Positions 7,890 to 16,567 of a stretch of 64,000 nucleotides of DNA are shown here, in pieces. Origin of the DNA: an uncultured Clostridia bacterium. Lineage in GTDB: Bacteria > Bacillota > Clostridia > Christensenellales > CAG-314. The notes beneath the pieces are model-generated. The model saw nothing but the letters and a program-made list of their open reading frames with translations. It was not told where the DNA came from and did not search any database. Location of the stretch: NCBI GenBank assembly GCA_944364615.1, contig CALVWF010000009.1, positions 1 through 64,000 on the forward strand, read 5' to 3'. Each line of letters begins with the position of its first letter. Position 1 is the first letter of the stretch. The position numbers were made by a program, and so were the translations under genes.

Positions 7890-7975
7890 CGAATATACAA
7901 CTGCAATGCGCAAATGCCGAAAGGCTTTCGGAATGTCGATACACTTTAATTCGTGTTTAAGTTCAAGAGGTACAA

Positions 7976-8452
7976 ATGGATATATCTTTCATAATCGGCG
8001 AGGAAAAATTTAATTACAGAGTTTGCGCCGTAATACTTAAGGACGGCGAAATACTTGCAATGCGTGACGAACGTTCACCCTATTACTATTTGCCGGGTGG
8101 CAGAGTACACTTGGGCGAAAGAGCGGAAGACGCCGTAATCAGGGAATTACGGGAAGAATTAAACATTACTCCCGAAGTAGTACGTCCGCTTTGGCTGTGC
8201 CAGTCGTTTTTTAAGGAAGACGTAAACGGATTGCACTACCATGAAATTTGCATCTACTTCCTGACGGACATTTCACAATGCGACCTTCTTGACAAGGGGC
8301 ACAAATTTACAATTTCTGAGGGGACAAATAAAAATACGTTCGAATGGTTAAAGTTCGAACAACTGCAAAACGAATATATTTATCCGCTTTTTATAAAAAA
8401 AGAAATATTCAATTTGCCTGAAAAATTTACACTTATTACTGAAATCAAATAA
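7976..8452 (+). CDS. Nudix hydrolase
   Basis: 158-residue Nudix protein. The Nudix box runs from Gly42-Arg to about residue 65: GGRVHLGE, seven residues, then REL-R-EEL, ending in NI where the consensus has G plus a hydrophobic residue. The Asn-for-Gly change is common in this subgroup. Such enzymes hydrolyse nucleoside diphosphates linked to another group (oxidised nucleotides, NDP-sugars); the substrate cannot be read here. AGAGG lies before the ATG. It follows the HNH gene by 86 bases on the same strand and may share its transcript, ending at the hairpin at 8498. Confidence 0.93.
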   Translation: MDISFIIGEEKFNYRVCAVILKDGEILAMRDERSPYYYLPGGRVHLGERAEDAVIRELREELNITPEVVRPLWLCQSFFKEDVNGLHYHEICIYFLTDISQCDLLDKGHKFTISEGTNKNTFEWLKFEQLQNEYIYPLFIKKEIFNLPEKFTLITEIK

Positions 8453-8497
8453 ATTGTCAATTTACAGATACTGCAACCGTACTATTTGCCAAATTCG

Positions 8498-8527
8498 AAA
8501 CCCGACACTTTAAATTGTGTCGGGTTT
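8498..8527. terminator. Hairpin after the Nudix gene
   Basis: Perfect stem aaacccgacac / gtgtcgggttt with an 8-base loop. The T-run is short (ttt), so it is a stable but weakly polarised stop. Confidence 0.7.
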
Positions 8528-9407
8528 AACCTTAAAAAAATTTGCAGACGTGATTGCCAACTTTGAGCGTTGCAGAAAACTGAATTGTCGCACTAACACA
8601 TAGGTTTTTGTTTAATAACACATTAAAGGTAAACAAAAAAGAATAACATCTGAAATTTAATTTAAGTGTCTGAATATCAGATAAATTAAGCGGGCGAATT
8701 TCTTTATCTGTTATAAACCAAATCTGACTGCATTCTGTGCGATTCATTACATTGGTGATTGAGTCGTCACGTTTCTTTAATGATTGTCAATTTACACAGG
8801 AACCGTCGGTTTTACAAACTAACACAGTGACTACGCCACACTAAAATAACAATACTTCATTGCAGAATGTGGTAACAATTTTGCAATGCGATTTTCATCA
8901 TATCGCTCTGTATTCTGTCTTAAATCTTAGACGACGTTTTAAGAACAAGCGACAGATAATCACGCTTGCCTATCAACGATGAAAATCGTCTGATTTGTAT
9001 AATGCTCAAAGCTCCTCAGCAGATAAAAAACAACCGCGGACTACATACAGACATACAAAGTATTATTCAAATCAAACACACCACAACCGAATGGCAATCT
9101 TTATTTTCCATTGCGGCGAACGCCCTATTGAACTGCAAATTTCAAAGATGTTGAATAAAAAGCAAATGCTTACTTGTGTGACGGCAACACCGTACTCCGC
9201 AATTTGCGCAACGGCAATTTATCTTGCGACAAACGCGCAGGAGAAACAATCGATGTGACTAATCTCCGCCAAACGGAACCGCTGTTGTTACTAAACTTCT
9301 GCCGTTGCCGTCACACCCGACGACTCTGTAAAACAGTATTCTTTTACAAACGGCAAGGACAACCGAATCAATCGGCAAAAAAAATTGATATTTAATAAAC
9401 GCCCGTA
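8528..9407. other. About 0.9 kb without a recognisable gene
   Basis: No frame here has a ribosome binding site or a protein I recognise. The region is AT-rich with short CGG/GCG islands, and probably holds decayed sequence connected with the broken ABC transporter gene that follows. Confidence 0.5.
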
Positions 9408-9436
9408 TTGAAAACCGTACATAACTGTGCTAATAT
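9408..9436 (+). promoter_or_regulatory. Promoter of the decayed ABC exporter
   Basis: TTGAAA at 9408-9413 and TAATAT at 9431-9436 with a 17-base spacer, followed by AGAAGGA and the ATG at 9460. Confidence 0.6.
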
Positions 9437-9459
9437 ATTTAAAAGAAGGATAGATACAT

Positions 9460-10457
9460 ATGTTACAGTTAAACCACGTCACAAAAATTTATTCCTCTAA
9501 AAAAGGAGTAGACGTCCGTGCGCTTGACGACATAAACCTGTCGTTCGACCAAACGGGAATGGTCTTTTTGCTGGGAAAATCCGGCAGCGGAAAATCCACG
9601 CTGCTCAACCTGTGCGGCGGACTGGACAAACCCACTTCGGGGAAATCGTCATCGACGGCAGAAGCAGCAGCACTTTTACCGACAGCGACTTTGACAGTTA
9701 CCGTAACACCTACATAGGATTTATTTTTCAGGAATACAACATTTTAAACGAATTCACCGTAGAAGAAAACGTAGGCATTGCTCTGGAATTGCAAGGAAAG
9801 TCTCACGATGAAGAAACAATCAGAAAAACTCTTCGTGATGTGGAAATAGAAGACCTTGCCAAAAGAAAGCCAAACACACTGTCGGGAGGTCAGAAACAGC
9901 GTGTTGCTATTGCCCGCGCTTTGGTCAAAAACCCGAAAATCATAATGGAAAACGCAATACGGGACAACTACATTCTGTCCAACGACGACTCGTACTACTA
10001 CATCGACAACTCTTTCAACCACTATCTCGCACGATATCTCAGTTATATAGAAATAACCACCACAGTGTTTTTCATTGTCGGACTGGGAATGGCATTTTTT
10101 GCGGTGTTGTTGTTCAATATGATCTTCACTTCCGTTTCCTCTAAAAAACAGGAAATAGGAATACTGCGTGCGGTAGGCGCAAGGAGCAAAGACATCTTCA
10201 ACATATTTATGGCGGAGACGTTTACTATAATGGCAAAATGTATAGTGCTGTCGGTAATACTTACGGCTACTGTGTGTACTGCATTCAACACAATAGTGTC
10301 AAGTCAACTCGTGATACGCCTTGCGTTGTTTATATACACACCGTTGTCCGCCCTCATCACGATAGCGATAGCAAAAGTAGCGCCACTTGTGTCCACGACA
10401 CTGCCTGTTTATAAAATTGCCAAGAAATGCCCTGCCGACAGCATACGTACGCTGTGA
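9460..10457 (+). pseudogene. Decayed ABC exporter (MacB/FtsX-type ATPase-permease fusion)
   Basis: The N-terminal frame (MLQLNHVTKIYSSKKG, Walker A GKSGSGKST) shifts at a four-G run (9639-9642); one extra G restores the reading SGEIVIDGRSSS. The second frame continues through the Q-loop (FIFQEYNIL) and the signature LSGGQKQRVAIARAL, but at about 9942 the Walker B region (expected LADEPTG) and most of the permease are missing: KNPKIIM joins directly to a C-terminal FtsX-type segment with EIGILRAVGARSKDIF and three membrane helices. An intact protein of this type has about 800-1000 residues. So there is one frameshift and one large in-frame deletion. The gene cannot make a working ATPase. Confidence 0.9.
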
Positions 10458-10592
10458 CCGACAATCGTCGTATCAACGGTCTTTACGCAATACGGTAAAT
10501 AGACACAAACAAATGTTACTCTGTTGCGTGCGCCTCTTGCAATAACGGTACTCATTTTACGGTAACAGGTAAAATACCAATGAAACAGACTA

Positions 10593-10621
10593 TTGACATT
10601 GCGCCGATTGTCTGCTAAGAT
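10593..10621 (+). promoter_or_regulatory. Promoter of the 126-residue membrane protein
   Basis: TTGACA at 10593-10598, TAAGAT at 10616-10621, 17-base spacer, 31 bases before the ATG. Confidence 0.75.
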
Positions 10622-10651
10622 AACTTAAAAAGAATTAAAGGAGAAAAGGCA

Positions 10652-11032
10652 ATGCGTTTTTCAAGATTGTTTTCCGAATATCTCTTCGGTTGGATCAGGT
10701 TCATGAAAATCAAAAACGATCCCGAGTTGGCCGCCAAAAGCAAACGCTTCGGCAAAATGAGTATAGTGCTCAGCGTTTTTTCCGTCATAATTTCCGTTGC
10801 GGTGATAATGCTCGGACTAACGAAAGGTAACATACAGGCCGTGACATCTGTCGTAGCAATTATTCTGGCAATAGTAAACCTCGTTCCTCTGACAGGTTCG
10901 CTTGCACAAATGGTATACCAGTTCAGACTGAACAAACTGCCTGTACGTTGGGCAGCGCTTGTATTCCTGTGTATTGCCGCGATTGGCTGTATTCTGGCAT
11001 TTGTCGTCGTACTGACGGCAACGGTTAAATGA
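10652..11032 (+). CDS. Small membrane protein, function unknown
   Basis: 126 residues with a basic, amphipathic N-terminus (about 1-33, FMKIKNDPELAAKSKRFGK) and three hydrophobic segments (about 36-56, 63-83, 100-122). AAAGGAGAAAAGG precedes the ATG and a strong terminator follows. I recognise no family. The single-gene layout with its own promoter and terminator argues that it is expressed. It lies after the decayed exporter, but there is no evidence that they work together. Confidence 0.8.
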   Translation: MRFSRLFSEYLFGWIRFMKIKNDPELAAKSKRFGKMSIVLSVFSVIISVAVIMLGLTKGNIQAVTSVVAIILAIVNLVPLTGSLAQMVYQFRLNKLPVRWAALVFLCIAAIGCILAFVVVLTATVK

Positions 11033-11044
11033 ACGCAAAAAAAA

Positions 11045-11086
11045 ACTGCGGGGCTTCTGTTTAATTGCAGAAACCCCGCTTTTTTT
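11045..11086 (+). terminator. Terminator of the 126-residue membrane protein gene
   Basis: Stem gcgggg...ctg / cag...ccccgc with a short loop and eight T. Confidence 0.93.
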
Positions 11087-11268
11087 TAATAATAAACCGA
11101 AAAATTTCCTTCGCGCCGAGCCGTGATATTCCGTACAAATGCGACGATTTTCGAAATTCGCACGGACATAATATGCGCTTATACGGTCGCAAAAAAGCAA
11201 AAAAACTCACCCGACAATTTACAAGCGAGTTTTTCAGCGAAATAAGGCATTAAGTTGTCCCCGCGCAA

Positions 11269-11460
11269 TCAGTCGTCGAAAGAAATTCCGTTAGCTTTGC
11301 AATATTCGGCAAACTTACGTTGCGTCTGATAATTAGGCTTGCATCTGCCTGTTTCCCAACGATTGACCGTCGCGAATGCAACTCCCAATTCCTTAGCAAG
11401 CATCTCCTGACTGAGATACAATTTGTTTCTTACAAACTTGATTTTTTCTCTGAATTCCAT
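11269..11460 (-). CDS. Small XRE-family HTH regulator
   Basis: 63 residues that are almost entirely one helix-turn-helix of the Cro/C1 type: IKFVRNKLYLSQEMLAKELGV, then AFATVNRWETGRCKPN. The start MEFREK at 11460 has GAGGAG 8 bases upstream; the longer in-frame start at 11520 would add 20 residues outside the fold. It would bind DNA as a dimer without a separate sensor domain. Two copies of tttacacaa flank its promoter, 42 bases apart, and are candidate operators for autoregulation. Confidence 0.92.
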   Translation of the reverse strand: MEFREKIKFVRNKLYLSQEMLAKELGVAFATVNRWETGRCKPNYQTQRKFAEYCKANGISFDD

Positions 11461-11530
11461 TGTTGTCACTCCTCTGTTAGTAATTGAAAATGCCCTTGGG
11501 CAAAGTTTATAAGCCAACAACCCCCCGTTG

Positions 11531-11581
11531 TTTACACAATCTTACCACAACATTTAATAAAAAGCAAACTATTTTACACAA
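11531..11581 (-). promoter_or_regulatory. Promoter and candidate operators of the XRE regulator
   Basis: Minus-strand TTGCTT (11567-11562) and TAAGAT (11544-11539) with a 17-base spacer. The identical 9-mers tttacacaa at 11531-11539 and 11573-11581 sit on either side, on the same face of the helix (42 bases). Confidence 0.65.
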
Positions 11582-11827
11582 ATAAATGTAAAATTGAACA
11601 CAATGTTGCAAATATTTATGTTTCAGTGCAGTTGCCTGTCTCTAACTTTGCCGGTAAACGGCATTTAAAAGATTGACTTGCGATAAACAGACAATTTTTT
11701 AATGCACGTTGTGATAAAAAAAACCTTTTATCTGAGGATATCCTAACACATTTTCCTTAAAAAATGTTTAAAATCGAACAAGTTTGCCATTTAAATGATA
11801 TGACACGCATATGTCAGCATATACACG

Positions 11828-12469
11828 CTAAACCGTGCCTTCCGTTACCCCGCAAACGCCGAATATTATTATACCCGCTACGGCGGACAGCACTATCAGC
11901 AATATGGGGTGCATTTTCTTTCCCTCGATCTTTATTCTTGACAAAACAAACATACCTACAAACATCAGCAACGAAACCCAGTTGAAATTACTGAAACTTT
12001 CTTCGGACAGATTGTCGAATTTCAGATTGGGCAGAAATACTGCAAGTCCTATTGTAAACACTGCAGACAAAATCAAACCTACTACCACAGGTCGTATTCC
12101 GACAAGCGCGCCCTGTACATAACAATTGTTGTTGAATTTGTCGAACAAGCGCATTACTATTATGATTATTATCAGAGAGGGAAGCACTACCGCGAAAGTC
12201 GATATTGCCGCGCCCACAAAGCCAAGCAATATACCCATTGCGCCTTCCGCCTGAGAGCGTCCCACTTCCATACCTACAAATGTGGCAAGATTTATTGCAA
12301 ACGGTCCGGGCGTCGATTCGGAAATTCCGATAAAACTTATCAGTTGATTTTCATCCAGCCATCCGTGTTGCAACACTACCTGCTTTACCATCGGAAGCAT
12401 CGCATATCCTCCGCCGATGGTAAACAGTCCTATTTTAAAATATTCCCAGAATAACAGTAGAAACGGCAT
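11828..12469 (-). CDS. Chromate-transporter family protein, half-size (second copy)
   Basis: 213-residue half-size CHR-family membrane protein with about six membrane helices. The family motif LFWEYFKIGLFTIGGGYAMLPM opens the protein, and the conserved ESTPGPFAINLATFVG follows (about 53-68). Such short forms act as pairs to build one transporter, classically for chromate/sulfate exchange; in anaerobes the true anion is uncertain. The start at 12469 follows the upstream gene's stop after one base (TGA-T-ATG) with its ribosome binding site inside that gene's end, so translation is coupled. Confidence 0.93.
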   Translation of the reverse strand: MPFLLLFWEYFKIGLFTIGGGYAMLPMVKQVVLQHGWLDENQLISFIGISESTPGPFAINLATFVGMEVGRSQAEGAMGILLGFVGAAISTFAVVLPSLIIIIIVMRLFDKFNNNCYVQGALVGIRPVVVGLILSAVFTIGLAVFLPNLKFDNLSEESFSNFNWVSLLMFVGMFVLSRIKIEGKKMHPILLIVLSAVAGIIIFGVCGVTEGTV

Positions 12470-12470
12470 A

Positions 12471-13091
12471 TCACTCCTCCTTGTCAGACGGCTTGTCTTC
12501 GACTTCCGAACCGTCATCCGCTGCATTTACTGCGGCTTTTTTTGCGCTGTTGTTCTTAAACAAAGCGACAATCAGACCTACCGCCGCACCGCCGAGAATA
12601 ATCAGTATGACGTTGACGGAAGGAAGGAAAGTGGATATGGCAAACGCAATGAGCAACATTACCGCGCTGAACCAGTTGCGGGGAAGTTGCTTTGCCATCT
12701 TAAAGAAAGCATTGACAACCAAAACGGTAACGCAGGCGTTTATCCCCTTTAACGCCGATTCCCACCAGAGATTTCCTTCCAATGCGGTAAGCACAAAGTA
12801 CACTACGCTGATGATAATGTAAGAAGGCAACACCACAGCAAAGGTTGAAAGCAAAGAGCCTATAACGCCTCTCTTGCGGAATCCCACGCCCGTCGCGGTG
12901 TTGATGGCAATGACGCCGGGAGTCGATTCAGCAATTACCACCATGTCCAGCATGTCCGCATCCGTTATCCATTGTTTTTTTCTGACCAGTTCTTCCGACA
13001 AAAGCGAAATCATGGCGTAGCCTCCGCCGAATGTAAACGCTCCTATCTTGAAGAAAGTCCAGAACAGTTGCCATAAACTGACTTTTTTCAT
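12471..13091 (-). CDS. Chromate-transporter family protein, half-size (first copy)
   Basis: 206 residues, paralogous to the downstream copy: LFWTFFKIGAFTFGGGYAMISLL at the start and ESTPGVIAINTATGVG at about 53-68, with six predicted membrane helices and an acidic, Lys-rich tail (SEVEDKPSDKEE). It is expected to pair with the second half-size protein in the membrane as an anion transporter. It also starts one base after the stop of the gene before it (TGA-T-ATG at 13095-13089), so all three genes form one tightly coupled operon with a radical SAM protein. Confidence 0.93.
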   Translation of the reverse strand: MKKVSLWQLFWTFFKIGAFTFGGGYAMISLLSEELVRKKQWITDADMLDMVVIAESTPGVIAINTATGVGFRKRGVIGSLLSTFAVVLPSYIIISVVYFVLTALEGNLWWESALKGINACVTVLVVNAFFKMAKQLPRNWFSAVMLLIAFAISTFLPSVNVILIILGGAAVGLIVALFKNNSAKKAAVNAADDGSEVEDKPSDKEE

Positions 13092-13092
13092 A

Positions 13093-14004
13093 TCAAATGT
13101 CCTTATTCTTTATATTTTCCGTCAGTTGCTCATAAGTGGAAAAGTCAAATGACGGTACGTAATCTTCCGTTGCACTTTCAGGATCCTGTTCGTAGCCTTC
13201 CGTCAGCCCGACATTGTAAAAGTACTCGAGTATATTGTTGTATTCTCTGACCGTAAGTCTTCTGTTCAGTTCGTTGTATTTGTCGTCGTGATGCGGTGGG
13301 AAATACTGCGCCATGAGGCTGACAGGCATTGTCTTGTCAAAACCCGCCACCCAGTCAAGCACGCACTTGCTGTCTTCAACGCAGGATGGCAATACAAGAT
13401 GCCGCAAAACAACGCCCCGTAAAATCAGACCGTCATCGTCATAGACGTTTACAGGCTGTTGACGGCGCATTTCCGTAATTGCCTTTATCGCAACTTCAAA
13501 GTAATCCGCCCTTCCGCAGTAATTCTTGCTTATAACGGGACTGTAAAACTTCAGATCGGGCAGGTACACATCCACCAGTCCGCAAAGCCGTTGTAACGAT
13601 TGCGGTTTTTCGTAAGAATTAGTGTTGTACACTACGGGAATGTTCAACTTGTGTTTAACCTTTTCCAAGGCGTTCGCAATCACGTCGGAAAACTGCTGCG
13701 GAGTAACCAGATTGATGTTGTGTACTCCCGAATCCGCCACCGCCAGAAATAAATCGGCAAGTTGACCTACGCTCATTTCAACGCCTTTGCCCGTACGGGA
13801 TATTTCACTGTTCTGACAAAACCTGCAATTGAGGTTGCACCCCGAAAAGAATACGGTACCGCTTCCTTTCGTTCCGGAAATGCAAGGTTCTTCCCACATA
13901 TGTGCGGATACCCGTGCGACTACGGGCAACGCTCCGCATTTGCAGGCACCCTTTTTCAACTGTCTGTCAGTATTGCAGTTGACGGGACACAAAGTACAAT
14001 TCAT
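13093..14004 (-). CDS. Radical SAM protein (PflA/AmmeMemoRadiSam-like)
   Basis: 303-residue radical SAM enzyme. The cluster motif is CNLNCRFC (CxxxCxxC, about residues 56-63). Extra N-terminal cysteines (CTLCPVNC, CKCG) suggest another metal site. The family of single-domain proteins annotated as pyruvate-formate-lyase-activating-like has the same opening, and also the PDLKFYSP and PVSLMAQYFP segments. Substrate unknown. It leads the operon with the two chromate-type half transporters. A likely promoter is TTGTTT-17-TAGAAT just upstream (about 14011-14039). Confidence 0.88.
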   Translation of the reverse strand: MNCTLCPVNCNTDRQLKKGACKCGALPVVARVSAHMWEEPCISGTKGSGTVFFSGCNLNCRFCQNSEISRTGKGVEMSVGQLADLFLAVADSGVHNINLVTPQQFSDVIANALEKVKHKLNIPVVYNTNSYEKPQSLQRLCGLVDVYLPDLKFYSPVISKNYCGRADYFEVAIKAITEMRRQQPVNVYDDDGLILRGVVLRHLVLPSCVEDSKCVLDWVAGFDKTMPVSLMAQYFPPHHDDKYNELNRRLTVREYNNILEYFYNVGLTEGYEQDPESATEDYVPSFDFSTYEQLTENIKNKDI

Positions 14005-14163
14005 ATTTTTATTCTACCACACTTTAACTTTGCAAACAAGCATCGGCAAGTCAAGTCGCCGACAACGTTACTACAACTGCCCGTCAAAGCCATTCGGATC
14101 GGTCTATTCTATACACGGTATCGCTGACAAAAGGCAAATACTCGCAATCCGACCTTTCAACGC

Positions 14164-14199
14164 AAAAACGCAGATTCAAGTAATTACCTTGAATCTGCG
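14164..14199 (-). terminator. Terminator of rnpB
   Basis: Minus-strand stem cgcagattcaag / cttgaatctgcg with a 7-base loop, then five T. Confidence 0.92.
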
Positions 14200-14209
14200 A
14201 CAAATATAA

Positions 14210-14538
14210 GAGCACAGTCTGTAAGCCGAGTTCTGTCTTGGATGATTATCTATCTACGATCGACGTTACCGCCGACCTCCAGCGAACATATCGAGATACC
14301 GAGCAGGTATTTAATCTCATTTCTTGCACCGGACGGGGTTTACATGAACGCACAGTCACCATAGCGTTTGTAGGCTCTTACCCTACATTTCCACCCTTAC
14401 AACGCAAGCGTTGCGGTTTATTTCTGTTGCACTTTCCTTGAAGTCGCCTCCACAGGGAGTTACCCTGCGCCCTTGCTCTGCGGTGCTCGGACTTTCCTCG
14501 TGAGTTTCCTCCCGCAATCATCCGACTGTCTCTTACCG
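14210..14538 (-). ncRNA. rnpB: RNase P RNA
   Basis: On the minus strand the sequence has the hallmark blocks of bacterial RNase P RNA: GAGGAAAGTCCGAGCACC and AGGGCGCAGGGTAA near the 5' end, ACAGAAATAAACCGC in the middle, GGGTAAGAGCCTAC, and AGACAGAACTCGGCTTACAGACTGTGCTC at the 3' end. The P1 arms (gagacagtc and gactgtgctc) pair. The GGTAAGAG block with its hairpins is more like type A than the Bacillus type B. Ends are set by P1, the promoter upstream and the terminator downstream, and may be off by a few bases. Confidence 0.96.
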
Positions 14539-14544
14539 CCCGAT

Positions 14545-14573
14545 ATTATATACCGCAAAAACTTATTTGTCAA
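14545..14573 (-). promoter_or_regulatory. Promoter of rnpB
   Basis: Minus-strand TTGACA (14573-14568) and TATAAT (14550-14545), 17-base spacer. Both hexamers are perfect. Confidence 0.93.
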
Positions 14574-14730
14574 CCGAACGTCGCAACGGTTTTAAATTTC
14601 CATCGATTTTGCACAGTACTCGTTGTTACCGCTTACGCAAATACTCTCTTTACGTTTAATTACAAAAAACATTTCGCTGAAATTTACTTCTGCAAAACGT
14701 CTGTATAAGTTTATATCCGAATTCCGATTC

Positions 14731-14758
14731 TCATCCATCCTTATTCATCCATCCTTAT
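14731..14758 (+). repeat. Perfect 14-bp tandem repeat upstream of sigK
   Basis: tcatccatccttat occurs twice with no gap, about 135 bases before the sigK start. It may be a regulator site or a simple slippage duplication. Confidence 0.6.
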
Positions 14759-14889
14759 TATAATATATAAACCGCAATGTTTGTCTTTTGTCCTTGAAAC
14801 GACGCTGACTGTGTAAAAAGCGTTTTTTATTCGCGCCGAATTGTCAATTTTCCTCTTAATTTCTCATAACCTTATACAAAGGAAAAAAA

Positions 14890-15582
14890 ATGTTCGAAGC
14901 CATTTTAGCGTTTTTAAAGAAAATACTGTTTTTTACGGGGTACTTTACCAACGGCAGTTACCCCAAACCGCTTGACAAAGAGGAAGAACAGCGTTGTGTC
15001 GAATTGCTTAAACAGGGCGACTTGCAGGCAAGGGAAAAACTTATTTGCCACAACATGAGATTAGTTGCCCACATTGCCAAAAAGTACGGCAAAGGGAACG
15101 ATCTCGACGACCTGATTTCCATAGGTTCTATCGGCCTAATAAAGGGTGTGGAAAGTTTCAGTTGTTCCAAAGGCACTAATCTTGCGACATATCTTGCGCG
15201 TTGTATAGAAAACGAAATTCTGATGTCGTTGCGCAGCAACAAGAGATATCAGAATACCGTCTATCTGCAAGAACAACTTGGAGTCGACAACGACGGCAAC
15301 GAATACACGCTGATGGAAGTACTTTCACTCAACGAAGACAGCGTGTTCCGTAAAGCGGAACTGTCCATACTGCGCCGTAAACTGTTGGAACTGATAGACG
15401 AGGTTCTCACTGAACGGGAAAAGGACATAATTCTGATGCGTTACGGAATAGACGGCAAGGATGCGCCCATGACGCAACTGCAAACGGCAAGAAAACTGAA
15501 TATAAGCAGAAGTTACATTTCCCGAATAGAAACGCGAGCGCTTGCCAAAATACGCGAAAAAATGTCCTACGATGACCTGTGA
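14890..15582 (+). CDS. sigK: RNA polymerase sigma factor SigK (late mother-cell sporulation)
   Basis: 230 residues, full length and uninterrupted. The N-terminal 20 residues (MFEAILAFLKKILFFTGYF) match the hydrophobic pro-sequence that is cleaved by SpoIVFB in Bacillus. Region 2 follows (ICHNMRLVAHIAKKYGKGNDLDDLISIGSIGLIKGVESF), and the C-terminal region 4 ends in the helix-turn-helix TARKLNISRSYISRIETRAL. SigK directs transcription in the mother cell at the coat and cortex stage. There is no skin-type insertion inside the gene, unlike B. subtilis. The start has AAAGG before a run of A and ATG. The 3' end overlaps the convergent TauE-like gene by 16 bases. Confidence 0.95.
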   Translation: MFEAILAFLKKILFFTGYFTNGSYPKPLDKEEEQRCVELLKQGDLQAREKLICHNMRLVAHIAKKYGKGNDLDDLISIGSIGLIKGVESFSCSKGTNLATYLARCIENEILMSLRSNKRYQNTVYLQEQLGVDNDGNEYTLMEVLSLNEDSVFRKAELSILRRKLLELIDEVLTEREKDIILMRYGIDGKDAPMTQLQTARKLNISRSYISRIETRALAKIREKMSYDDL

Positions 15583-16010
15583 CTGCGATGAGGCAAATTT
15601 GCTGCGACATTGAGTTGTCTGTCGTGCACGTTTCCCTTGACGCATTTTAACTTCTTCTTACGGAAAGACTGAACCATCATTCTTATTCCCACTACAAGAA
15701 TAAAAATGCCGAAAAGTATTTTCAACAAACCGTTGTCCAGATTCTGCGCAAGCACCGCTCCGCCCAACGAAGACAGACAGGCGGGGATGACGGTAAAACC
15801 GATATTTTTGGTGACCACAAGTTTGTTTTTGAAATGAAATATAAGCGCAACGGCACACATGGGCAAAAAACTTATAAGGTTTATGGCCTGCATCTGCCGT
15901 TGCGGTATGTCGAGCAAACTTAAAAGAGGTACAAGCAACGTTCCTCCGCCCATACCCATTCCGCCTACTATTCCCGCAATAAATCCGAATATCACGCACC
16001 AAACAATCAT
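15567..16010 (-). CDS. TauE/SafE-family membrane protein, half-size (second copy)
   Basis: 147 residues with four hydrophobic segments. The family opening IFGFIAGIVGGMGMGGGTLLVPLL is present at about 7-30. Full-length TauE/SafE proteins have about 250 residues with two such repeats; this is one repeat only. Members move sulfite, sulfoacetate or other organosulfur anions, but the substrate here cannot be read. The last 25 residues are basic and the gene end overlaps the end of sigK on the other strand. A paralogous half-size gene lies 69 bases upstream. Confidence 0.88.
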   Translation of the reverse strand: MIVWCVIFGFIAGIVGGMGMGGGTLLVPLLSLLDIPQRQMQAINLISFLPMCAVALIFHFKNKLVVTKNIGFTVIPACLSSLGGAVLAQNLDNGLLKILFGIFILVVGIRMMVQSFRKKKLKCVKGNVHDRQLNVAANLPHRSHRSS

Positions 16011-16079
16011 TTTTTTTCTTCCTTACCTTTACATTTGATCAGAATCGTAGTATATTGATTTTTCCAACACGTACGCAGT

Positions 16080-16439
16080 TTAAAAAAAGAGCATACGTAT
16101 ACCGCCCGCTATCAGCAACAGCGCAAATATGCGCCGTACGGCAACGGAAGGCAGTTTGTTGAGCAGCAACGCGCCCACTGCGCCACCCACGGTAAAACCC
16201 GCCGACGTGGAAAGTACGTTGCCCCAGTCCGCTCCGCCTATAATGTAGACAACCGCGCTTATAACCGTCAGCGGAAGTATTACAAGCAGTGCCGTTGCCT
16301 GTGCTTTTTTTGCGGAAAGTCCGTACAGACCTGTCAGCAGCAAGACTATCACCACGCCGCCTCCGCCGCCCATAAGTCCGTTTATAAATCCGCCAAGCAA
16401 TCCCCCGGCAACGCACAACACCTTTTTATTTGCAGTCAT
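16080..16439 (-). CDS. TauE/SafE-family membrane protein, half-size (first copy)
   Basis: 119 residues with about four membrane helices and the repeat signature GGLLGGFINGLMGGGGGVVIVLLL at about 12-35. It is one half of a normal TauE/SafE protein. TTGGAGGTAAG lies right before the ATG, a very strong ribosome binding site. Together with the copy downstream it probably makes a heteromeric exporter or importer of small sulfur-containing or organic anions. The pair parallels the pair of half-size chromate-type transporters 3 kb away. Confidence 0.88.
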   Translation of the reverse strand: MTANKKVLCVAGGLLGGFINGLMGGGGGVVIVLLLTGLYGLSAKKAQATALLVILPLTVISAVVYIIGGADWGNVLSTSAGFTVGGAVGALLLNKLPSVAVRRIFALLLIAGGIRMLFF

Positions 16440-16481
16440 CTTACCTCCAAAGGAATATTTTTATTTTGTTTGCTAATTTAA

Positions 16482-16510
16482 TTGATTTTTATTTTAGTTT
16501 GTATTAAAAT
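16482..16510 (+). promoter_or_regulatory. Promoter of the large surface protein
   Basis: TTGATT at 16482-16487, TAAAAT at 16505-16510, 17-base spacer. Transcription would start at about 16517, which argues that the ATG at 16568 is the true start. Confidence 0.6.
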
Positions 16511-16567
16511 GTCAATATGTATGTACCAAAGCATACCAAGAAAATAATTAAAGGTAATGATAAAGTT

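Noticed and set aside
8532..9258. Short frames in the empty region before the ABC pseudogene
   Set aside because: No ribosome binding sites and no recognisable sequence.
14890..15582. Skin-type interruption of sigK
   Set aside because: The frame is continuous from pro-sequence to region 4.
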